A stretch of DNA of 12,708 nucleotides from Aquimarina sp. (GTDB lineage: Bacteria; Bacteroidota; Bacteroidia; Flavobacteriales; Flavobacteriaceae), in contig NZVW01000099.1 of NCBI GenBank assembly GCA_002697475.1, positions 1 through 12,708 of the forward strand, in the 5' to 3' direction. The notes under the pieces were generated by a model. It made no database searches, was not told the origin of the DNA, and was given only the letters and a program-made list of their open reading frames with translations. Shown here one piece after another: positions 6,364-12,708 of this stretch; the stretch's first letter is position 1, and the number at the start of each line of letters is the position of its first letter. A program made the position numbers and the translations under genes.

Positions 6364-7914
6364 TTAGTTGAGCTTTATAACCCAATAATTGTCATCTCCT
6401 GTAGTGCCTTCTCCATTGCCTGTTATATTTGTATACCAATAACCTGCAGCTATAAAACCACCATCGTTAGTCTCTTTTATAGAATAGCCGGTATCATTTC
6501 CTTCACCTCCCAAGTTCTGTTGCCACACTATTTCACCATTTGAGGATGTTTTTACTATCCAGAAATCATAAGCTCCACTATTATTTTCAATATCGAGGTC
6601 ATTGGAAAATGAACCTCCAATACAGATATAACCTCCATCGTTTGTTTGTCTGACTTCATTAAAGCCTTCAGATTGTGATCCTCCATAAGCTTTTTGCCAA
6701 ATGATATTTCCATTCTGATCTGTTTTTATAATCATAGCATCTCTACCCCCTTTGTTTTCTAAAATATCTCCATCATCAGAAGTAGAATAGCCACCAATTA
6801 TATATCCTGAATCAGTAGTTTGTTGTATAGAAACCGCTTCTTCATTTTGTGATCCTCCATATTCTTTATCCCACTCGAAGCCTCCATTTTCATTAAGTTT
6901 AATCAACCACATCTCTCTATTATTTGAGCTTACTTCAGTGTAACCTGCAAGGATATATCCTAAATCAGTGGTTTCGTCAATTGAAAACGCTATATCTTTT
7001 AGAGATCCACCTAAATTTGTTTGCCATAAAAGCTCCCCGGTATTATCTAACTTTACGATAAATGCATCAGATTGACCGTTGACACCATATTTATCCGAAC
7101 TTGTAAAGCCCACTGCCACTAAGGAACCATCAGAGGTTTCAATTATAGCTTCAAGAATATCATCGCTAGAACCACCAACAGTGGTGGACCAATTTATGTT
7201 TCCGGCACTATCGAGTTTTATAATCCAAAAATCACGCATACCATTATTAAAACTAATGTCTCCATCATTAGAAGAGGAAAATGCACCTACTATATAGCCT
7301 CCATCTGCTGTCTGCTTGATGTCATGGACAGTTTCATTATTGCTCCCTCCTAAACTAGTTTCCCATTCTATATTACCAGAGGAATCTAATTTTACAATCC
7401 AGCAATCTGTATTTCCATTATTATTAGAAACATCTCCATCATTAGATCCTGTAGATCCGGCAACAATGAATCCCAAATCAGTAGTTTGGATTATTTTATA
7501 AGCTACATCATCTTGAGATCCACCTAGAGATTTTTGCCACGAGATTCCTATTTCATCAGAAGTGCCTAATGTTGTAAAACTAAAATTGCTCTCTGTAAAA
7601 CCATTGTTTCCATCATCAGCAACAACTTTTCCTGAGTAACTTGTTTGTTCTGATAACCCTTCTAATAGAAACTGTGTTGTGTTTAATTGAGATGTTATTT
7701 GATTTTCGCCCAGAAAAACTGCATACGTTACTGTATCCCCATCTGGATCTGATGCCGAATCCCAAGTTAGTAAACTGGACGTGTCTGTTATTTGACCAGG
7801 CTGAACGGTAAAATTATCAGGGTTTTGATTTTCAATTTGAAAATTCCCGTTGTCATCATCAGCACAAGAGAGCAATATTATTATTGCAACGATTAAAGAA
7901 AAAGTTTTTTTCAT
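6364..7914 (-). CDS. FN3 plus seven-repeat beta-propeller lipoprotein
   Basis: 516 residues from ATG 7914. The signal peptide ends in L-L-S-C (Cys17) followed by A-D-D-D, an acidic surface-export signal. A fibronectin type III-like domain spans about 33-116 (LLTWDSASDPDGDTVTY, then YSGKVVADDGNNGF). Seven repeats of 51-58 residues follow, starting at Trp 126, 184, 242, 297, 348, 406 and 464. Each has the pattern W-x-x-x-x-G-G-S, then I-x-x-T-x-D-x-G-[FY]-I, then W-I-[VI]-K-L-D-x-x-G. Seven such units suggest a seven-bladed propeller. The protein ends in the last blade strand (NYWVIKLN), with no type IX secretion C-terminal domain. The frame is open up to an ATG at 7995, but those 27 codons are the translation of operator copy C, so 7914 is the start. 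Function unknown; probably a cell-surface binding protein. Confidence 0.88.
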   Translation of the reverse strand: MKKTFSLIVAIIILLSCADDDNGNFQIENQNPDNFTVQPGQITDTSSLLTWDSASDPDGDTVTYAVFLGENQITSQLNTTQFLLEGLSEQTSYSGKVVADDGNNGFTESNFSFTTLGTSDEIGISWQKSLGGSQDDVAYKIIQTTDLGFIVAGSTGSNDGDVSNNNGNTDCWIVKLDSSGNIEWETSLGGSNNETVHDIKQTADGGYIVGAFSSSNDGDISFNNGMRDFWIIKLDSAGNINWSTTVGGSSDDILEAIIETSDGSLVAVGFTSSDKYGVNGQSDAFIVKLDNTGELLWQTNLGGSLKDIAFSIDETTDLGYILAGYTEVSSNNREMWLIKLNENGGFEWDKEYGGSQNEEAVSIQQTTDSGYIIGGYSTSDDGDILENKGGRDAMIIKTDQNGNIIWQKAYGGSQSEGFNEVRQTNDGGYICIGGSFSNDLDIENNSGAYDFWIVKTSSNGEIVWQQNLGGEGNDTGYSIKETNDGGFIAAGYWYTNITGNGEGTTGDDNYWVIKLN

Positions 7915-7931
7915 GATTTTACTTTTTTCTA

Positions 7932-7939
7932 AAAATGTA
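7932..7939 (-). promoter_or_regulatory. -7 element of the seven-repeat lipoprotein gene (TACATTTT)
   Basis: The minus strand reads TACATTTT, one base off TAnnTTTG. It is exactly 20 bp downstream of operator copy C and 17 bp before the ATG at 7914, so transcription would start very close to the coding region. No -33 TTG box is in place. Confidence 0.55.
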
Positions 7940-7959
7940 CATCTTGCCATTACTTCAAC

Positions 7960-7994
7960 TATCCGGAAATTTTGAATTTCAAAGAAATCGGACA
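7960..7994 (-). promoter_or_regulatory. 35-bp palindromic operator, copy C
   Basis: Minus strand TGTCC-n6-TTTGAA, one A, TTCAAA-n6-GGATA; the outer arm extends to TGTCCG/CCGGATA. It begins 2 bp after the stop codon of the regulator gene ending at 7997 and lies 45 bp before the lipoprotein ATG. Copies A and C both sit directly behind a GAF-AraC regulator gene and directly ahead of a lipoprotein gene. Confidence 0.75.
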
Positions 7995-7996
7995 AC

Positions 7997-9253
7997 TTAC
8001 CCTTCTCTTCGATAGGAGCTAGGGGACTTTCCTACTAGTTTTTTAAAAGCACTGTAAAATGTAGATTTTGAGTTAAAACCAGATTCCAGACCTATACCTA
8101 CAATAGTATAATTAGAATAGTTTTTATTGGTAAGTTTTTGTTTGGCATCTTCAACTCTAAATGTATTAATGTAATCTGTGAAATTTTTCCCAGTGAGTTT
8201 ATTTACTAGTTGAGATAAATAATTACTACTTATTTTAATTTTACGTGCCACACTGCAAAGCCCCAAGTTAGGATCTCTATACAATTTAACTTCATTCATT
8301 AATTGTTCCAGCTCTTTAAAGTAGGAGTTGTCATTATTTAAAGAACAAGTACTATTATTGTGGATGTGTGTAAGTTTTTTTTCTGTAAGCTTTGCTATTA
8401 ACTGAAACAAAAAGATATGATCTTTAGTAAAAAAGTTCTCTTGGGAATGCTCTGAATCCAAAACTCCAACAATTTTACCTTTAATATAGATAGGTACTGA
8501 CAATTCTGATTTCCTTGCAGCATCATCTACGATATATGCGGTATTTCTGGTAACATCTTTAACGCATTGATATTTTCCAGTTTGAGCTACTTTACCTACT
8601 ATACCATTTCCAATCTTAATTTTGATAGGGCTAACAATCTTTTTTTCTGCATTATTTTTGTTTCCAAAGGCGGCTTTTTGAATTAAAGATTTATTTTCTT
8701 TATCTAGCATGTATATTACGCAGTCTTCTAGATTTAGATAAGAAATACAATTTTCTACAATATTCCAAAGCACTTCATCTACATTGTTTTTTTCAAACAA
8801 TGAAGTAGCAAAATAACTTAACACAGAAATTGTTTGTACTGATGATTTTCTCAGAATATCAGAATCTGATTTATCAAAAATTTCCTTTAAATATGGCATC
8901 TTATCATGACTTGTGTTTTTTGCTGATGACGATTTCTTAGCAGAATTTACCTTTAATTTTCTGCCTGATTTCACAACGGATCCATCGCTATAAGCATTTA
9001 ACTTTTGATACATTGAGTTGTTTTGATCAGGTTCGAAACTAAATTTAGATTCTAAAATGACCTGGGTTCCATGGTATCTGTTTTCAAAGGATGGTAAGAT
9101 GATGTAACTGGCCATAATTAAGACCAATGTGAGGTTAAAAAATATTGCTGGATTAATAAATAATGCGATTAAAAGTATACCTAGAAATAGCCCCTCAACT
9201 AAATGATGTATACTTAAGCTTACCCTGAAATTTTTAAATTTTAGCAAGTCCAT
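7997..9253 (-). CDS. Two-helix membrane-anchored GAF-AraC transcriptional regulator
   Basis: 418 residues. Two close hydrophobic segments (about 18-34 and 37-53) form a hairpin anchor with both ends inside the cell. A lysine/serine-rich linker (about 95-118) follows, then a GAF domain (about 145-292; GNGIVGKVA, SELSVPI, IVGVLDSEHSQENFF) and an AraC-type DNA-binding domain (about 312-415) with ISSNYLSQLVNK (341-352) and GFNSKSTFYSAFKK (392-405). It is a paralogue of the regulator at 1432-3102 over GAF and AraC domains but has lost, or never had, the seven-helix head, so it may respond only to an intracellular GAF ligand or to its partner. The identical recognition helices predict the same DNA target, and the 35-bp operator begins 2 bp after its stop. 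It has its own consensus promoter at 9362-9390, with a leader of about 100 nt. Confidence 0.88.
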   Translation of the reverse strand: MDLLKFKNFRVSLSIHHLVEGLFLGILLIALFINPAIFFNLTLVLIMASYIILPSFENRYHGTQVILESKFSFEPDQNNSMYQKLNAYSDGSVVKSGRKLKVNSAKKSSSAKNTSHDKMPYLKEIFDKSDSDILRKSSVQTISVLSYFATSLFEKNNVDEVLWNIVENCISYLNLEDCVIYMLDKENKSLIQKAAFGNKNNAEKKIVSPIKIKIGNGIVGKVAQTGKYQCVKDVTRNTAYIVDDAARKSELSVPIYIKGKIVGVLDSEHSQENFFTKDHIFLFQLIAKLTEKKLTHIHNNSTCSLNNDNSYFKELEQLMNEVKLYRDPNLGLCSVARKIKISSNYLSQLVNKLTGKNFTDYINTFRVEDAKQKLTNKNYSNYTIVGIGLESGFNSKSTFYSAFKKLVGKSPSSYRREG

Positions 9254-9285
9254 TTCGAATGTTTTTTGTGCTACAAATAATGTGT

Positions 9286-9314
9286 ATCCAAATCTTTAAT
9301 CTAAGAATTGGGAT
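9286..9314 (-). promoter_or_regulatory. Degenerate palindrome resembling the 35-bp operator
   Basis: A 29-bp imperfect inverted repeat (outer ATCC/GGAT arms; 10 of 14 opposed pairs complementary) in the leader of the regulator gene. Part of its minus-strand left half, TCCCAATTCTTAGA, matches 12 of 14 bases of operator copy A, but the right half is shorter and the TTTGAA core is lost. It could be a weak autoregulatory site or chance similarity. Confidence 0.25.
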
Positions 9315-9361
9315 TACATATTTGATTGCTTTTGATTACACCGGCAAGATAGATTAGGACT

Positions 9362-9390
9362 CAAAATTAATATTGTACTATAGTTACAAA
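9362..9390 (-). promoter_or_regulatory. Consensus Bacteroidota promoter of the two-helix GAF-AraC gene
   Basis: Minus strand: TTTG (9390-9387), 17 bp, then TAATTTTG (9369-9362), a full match to TTG-n17-TAnnTTTG. It lies 108 bp before the ATG at 9253. In contrast to the three operator promoters it has a -33 TTG, which suggests activator-independent expression of the regulator. Confidence 0.65.
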
Positions 9391-9446
9391 GACTTGTACT
9401 CCTGTTACATTTAGCTGTGAACGTGCCTAAAATCAATAGTTTTGGG

Positions 9447-12400
9447 TTATTTTCTAAAATCTGAAGGGGGCTTACCAAATTCCTCTACATAAACTCTTGT
9501 AAAATAAGCTGGGTCTTTAAACCCTGTCATGTAAGCTATTTCAGAAATGGAATGCTCACTTCTAAGAACAAGTTCCTTAGCTTTTTCCAGACGAATCTTT
9601 CTGATAAATAGAGTAGGAGAAAGACCAGTCAGATTTTTAATCTTTCGAAACAAATGTACTCTGCTTATATGAAGACTTTCTGCCAACTGCGGGATATCAA
9701 ATTCGTCATTGTCTAATTGTTTATGAACTATTTTTAATACTTCCTCCATAAAACTATCGATAGTTTTATGATCAGATGTTTCTGAGAGCTCACCCCTCTG
9801 ATATTTTTCCTGTAATTTTTTTCTGGATTTGATGAGGTTATCTACCCGAACCAATAATTCGTTCCTATCAAAAGGTTTAGTCAGATATGCTTCTGCTCCT
9901 ATTTTTAACCCCTCTAATTGACTTGATTTACTTGACTTTGCAGTTAGAAGAATAAATGGGATATGATTGGTTTCAATATGACTTCTGATTTCAACACCTA
10001 ACCGTATTCCGTCCCAAAGTGGCATTGTTATATCAGAAATGACCAAGTCAGGTATATGCTTTTTACATAATTCCCAGGCTTCCTGGCCGTTTTCAGCTTC
10101 CAGGATATAGAAGTTACTTTGTAAACAGAATTTTATATATTCTCGTACTTCCCTATGATCCTCTGCAATTAATACGATGGGCTTGGATGCATCTTCAATG
10201 GGAATGACATCTTGGACAGTATTGACATATTTATCAACTAATAATTCAATTGGAGCATTAATAATGAAAGTAGAACCTTCGTTTTTTTTACTTTGAACTG
10301 TAATCGAACCTCCTAGTAACTGAACTAGTTCTCTGGTTAATGTTAGCCCTAAACCTACACTTTCAGTATTTTCTGAACTTTCTTTTGAGAAAGGCTCAAA
10401 TAATTGAGAAATATATTTTTTGTTGATACCTATACCTGTGTCTATAACCGAAAGATTAACAGTAGCGTTATCAATATCTATAGCTATATTTAGCGTTATG
10501 ACTCCGCCAATTTTGTTATACTTTATGGCATTAGAAACTAAATTGTATGTGATTTTTTTCCATTTATCTTCATCAAAGGAAGCAAAAACAGACTGATGTG
10601 AGCTTATAAATTTTAATTCAATATCTTTTTGATTTGCCAGGGAGGTAAAGGATTGAAAGAGGTACTTTTGAAAAGCTATAAAATCTCCTTTGTCTAATTG
10701 GATGTCAAGTTGATTGTCTTGCATCTGTGCTATCTCTAATATTTTTTGTACTTGATTAGAAAGGTGATTAGTTTGATCTTCTATTTGATTTAAATGATCA
10801 TTATCCAAGCTGATATCTTGATGTTTTAATTTAGTTTTTATCTGATCTGTAGCACCCAGAATTACAGTTAGCGGGGTTCTGAATTCATGAGCAATGAGGT
10901 TAAACCATCTGGTTTTAGCTTTTGATAGATCACTAATATATTCCTTCTCTGTTTCGGCTATTTTTCTACGTAGCTGAATTCTATAAATAAGCCATAGTAT
11001 TCCTGCAAAAAGGCAAACGTATAATAGATATGCAGTATTGGTTCTATACCATTCAGGATGAACTACTAATGATATTGTAGGATAAGCTACCTCCCACTTA
11101 TCTTCAAATATAGCTTTAGTTTTAAGTTGGTAATTTCCCTTTGGGATATATGATAGTCTTATGATACCTTCTTTTTGAGAAGGAAGCCAATTTTTGTGAT
11201 AATTTTCCAGTTTAAAAAAGTATTTTACTTTTTCTTGCTTTTCATAAGTTAAGGTTTGAAACTGAAAGCTAATGCTTTGATCTTCAGGGTAAATTTGAAT
11301 TTTATCATCACTCAATTTGTTTTTTGCCGGAAATAAGTAATGCAATGTGGTATCTGATCTAAATTTGGTGTAAGATTCCCAAATTATATTTGGGGATTTC
11401 TTAGTTGAAGAAACAAGTTCCTTAGGGTGGAAATATTGCAAACCACCTTCACTACCCATCCAGATAAAACCGTTTTTATCCATATGTGTGGAACTAAGAA
11501 GCATTGAGTTGTCATAAAGCCCATCAGTAGTAATGTAGTTGTCAAATTGCTCTGAGGTAATGTCATAGCTTAAAATACCACCGCTGATAGTACCTAGCCA
11601 TAATTTGCCCTTTTTATCACTTATTACATTAAGGATTTTATCATTAGGCATTTTTTCACTTCTAATAAACCTCTTGAACTTTTTAGTTTTGATATCAAAA
11701 CTATTAAGACCTCCGTCCGTACCTATCCATAAAGTACCTTTTTCATCCTGATCTATGGATTGGACAATGTTAGAACTTATGGTGTTGAGTCTTTTGAGAT
11801 CATAACTATATGTCAAATATTCATAATCGGAATCTCTTTGGATTTGGCTGGCATTAGTAAATTGTAATAAACCTTTCCCTAAACTACCAACCCAAATGTT
11901 ATCAAAACTATCGTAGAATAAGTCGATTATGCCCGTATTTTTTTCAAAGACAGGTATTCCAAAATAACTATGATCTTTGAGATTATAGATAATTATATTA
12001 TCCCATTGAGCTATCCATAATCTTTTATTTTTATCCTCTGTAATACTCCAACTAATTCCAGGGTTGAATTCTAAATCCGGGAAATAGATGTACTCCACAG
12101 ATATATTGACAGTATTAATTTTGATTAACGCAGGTCTTTTATTACTGTCTGAGCCAAAGCTGTATAAGAATCCATCACTTCCACACATCATGGCGTCAAC
12201 CATATGATTATTTATTTTTTCTATAGGGTTATTGCTGTTTTTATTCCAGCGATATATGCCATCTGGTATTGCAAACCAAACTTGATTACTACAATCAATG
12301 ATCTCTCTTACTTTTCCTATTTTTCCGAGTGTTGGATGACGAAAGGGTTTATGAGTAATTAATTGAAAAACACCTATATTAGTTCCAATCCAGTAATTGC

Positions 12401-12708
12401 CCTCTTTGTCTTGTAACATACAATTAGCACTAACTTCAGAGTTAGTAGGGATGGAGAGTAGCTCTTTTATGGAAAGAATTTCTTGTTGTTGATAATTGGA
12501 AGAAAATCTGTAGATTTTATCGCCTCCATTTACCCAAATCCAATTATTTTGATCTTTAAAGATAAAGGGAGCGTCTCTTACTGAAGTTCTGTAAGTACTC
12601 TCAAAATTTAATTTTTTTCTTGAAACACTATCGCCTTTATGACTTTGTAGTAATAGCTCATTATTTTTATAAATTAACAGGCTGTCTTTTGATATAGATA
12701 GTATGTTA
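9447..12708 (-). CDS. Hybrid two-component system protein (propeller sensor, kinase, receiver, AraC), 5' end missing
   Basis: 1,086 residues are visible and the frame is still open at the right edge, so the N-terminus and signal peptide lie outside; an ATG at 12419 is internal. Order of parts (visible numbering): Reg_prop-type propeller repeats (about 40-425; WIWVNGG, YWIGTNIGVF, LWIGTDGGL, LWLGTISGGI, IWMGSEGGL), a Y_Y_Y domain (about 486-551), one membrane helix (about 559-577), HisKA with phospho-acceptor His607 (LIAHEFRTPLT), an ATPase domain with NLVSNAIKYN, DTGIGI and GLGLTLTR (about 715-820), a receiver with Asp892 (VISDITMP) and Lys944, and an AraC DNA-binding domain (about 1000-1085). 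It should sense a ligand in the periplasm and control genes directly. Members often govern glycan utilisation loci, but no SusC/SusD pair is in this window. All phosphotransfer residues look intact. Confidence 0.93.
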   Translation of the reverse strand, partial: NILSISKDSLLIYKNNELLLQSHKGDSVSRKKLNFESTYRTSVRDAPFIFKDQNNWIWVNGGDKIYRFSSNYQQQEILSIKELLSIPTNSEVSANCMLQDKEGNYWIGTNIGVFQLITHKPFRHPTLGKIGKVREIIDCSNQVWFAIPDGIYRWNKNSNNPIEKINNHMVDAMMCGSDGFLYSFGSDSNKRPALIKINTVNISVEYIYFPDLEFNPGISWSITEDKNKRLWIAQWDNIIIYNLKDHSYFGIPVFEKNTGIIDLFYDSFDNIWVGSLGKGLLQFTNASQIQRDSDYEYLTYSYDLKRLNTISSNIVQSIDQDEKGTLWIGTDGGLNSFDIKTKKFKRFIRSEKMPNDKILNVISDKKGKLWLGTISGGILSYDITSEQFDNYITTDGLYDNSMLLSSTHMDKNGFIWMGSEGGLQYFHPKELVSSTKKSPNIIWESYTKFRSDTTLHYLFPAKNKLSDDKIQIYPEDQSISFQFQTLTYEKQEKVKYFFKLENYHKNWLPSQKEGIIRLSYIPKGNYQLKTKAIFEDKWEVAYPTISLVVHPEWYRTNTAYLLYVCLFAGILWLIYRIQLRRKIAETEKEYISDLSKAKTRWFNLIAHEFRTPLTVILGATDQIKTKLKHQDISLDNDHLNQIEDQTNHLSNQVQKILEIAQMQDNQLDIQLDKGDFIAFQKYLFQSFTSLANQKDIELKFISSHQSVFASFDEDKWKKITYNLVSNAIKYNKIGGVITLNIAIDIDNATVNLSVIDTGIGINKKYISQLFEPFSKESSENTESVGLGLTLTRELVQLLGGSITVQSKKNEGSTFIINAPIELLVDKYVNTVQDVIPIEDASKPIVLIAEDHREVREYIKFCLQSNFYILEAENGQEAWELCKKHIPDLVISDITMPLWDGIRLGVEIRSHIETNHIPFILLTAKSSKSSQLEGLKIGAEAYLTKPFDRNELLVRVDNLIKSRKKLQEKYQRGELSETSDHKTIDSFMEEVLKIVHKQLDNDEFDIPQLAESLHISRVHLFRKIKNLTGLSPTLFIRKIRLEKAKELVLRSEHSISEIAYMTGFKDPAYFTRVYVEEFGKPPSDFRK

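Noticed and set aside
7079..7501. Plus-strand open frames of 60-72 codons opposite the seven-repeat lipoprotein
   Set aside because: They recur because the coding repeats recur on the other strand; their peptides are low-complexity mirror images.
9385..9398. Imperfect palindrome TACAAAGACTTGTA overlapping the -33 box of the regulator promoter
   Set aside because: Only 14 bp with a central mismatch and no second copy in the window; chance is likely in AT-rich DNA.
11384..11566. 60-codon minus-strand frame inside the hybrid regulator
   Set aside because: It is out of frame within a continuous, well-supported propeller coding region.
1..12708. CRISPR arrays, tRNA or rRNA genes, transposases, attachment sites
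   Set aside because: I looked for spaced direct repeats, tRNA-like T-loop sequences and transposase motifs and saw none.

Overview
The window is AT-rich, every supported gene lies on the minus strand, and the gene content points to a marine-type member of the Bacteroidota, most likely Flavobacteriaceae. The reasons are a giant hybrid two-component regulator (propeller + histidine kinase + receiver + AraC), lipoproteins with an acidic stretch just after the lipidated cysteine, FN3 and propeller lipoproteins, and TAnnTTTG-type promoter elements. I cannot name the genus from sequence alone.

Layout in the direction of transcription (right to left). 12708-9447: hybrid sensor kinase/AraC regulator, cut off at its 5' end by the window edge. 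9253-7997: membrane-anchored GAF-AraC regulator (2 membrane segments) with its own consensus promoter at 9362-9390. 7994-7960: 35-bp palindromic operator (copy C). 7914-6364: seven-repeat propeller lipoprotein, ended by a terminator at 6277-6229. 6216-6182: operator copy B, followed by a four-gene operon 6108-3311 (Kelch-type lipoprotein, degenerate M23-like lipoprotein, SIMPL/DUF541 protein, unknown lipoprotein-like protein). 3102-1432: second GAF-AraC regulator (7 membrane segments). 1427-1393: operator copy A. 1333-764: collagen-like lipoprotein, ended by a terminator at 740-690. 658-263: DUF2721 membrane protein. 222-1: start of a PAS-domain protein that runs out of the window.

The most interesting result is a small regulon. 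Three copies of the same 35-bp palindrome (half-site TGTCC-n6-TTTGAA, mirrored around one A/T base) stand in front of three transcription units that all begin with a lipoprotein gene. In all three, exactly 20 bp separate the palindrome from a TAnnTTT -7 element, and the usual -33 TTG is missing, as expected of activator-dependent promoters. Two copies begin only 2 and 4 bp behind the stop codon of one of the two paralogous GAF-AraC regulators, whose DNA-recognition helices are identical. My inference is that the two membrane-bound one-component regulators read different signals (7-helix versus 2-helix head, shared GAF) and switch on the same set of cell-surface lipoproteins. The operator, its spacing and the paralogy are visible in the sequence; the binding and the direction of control are inferred.
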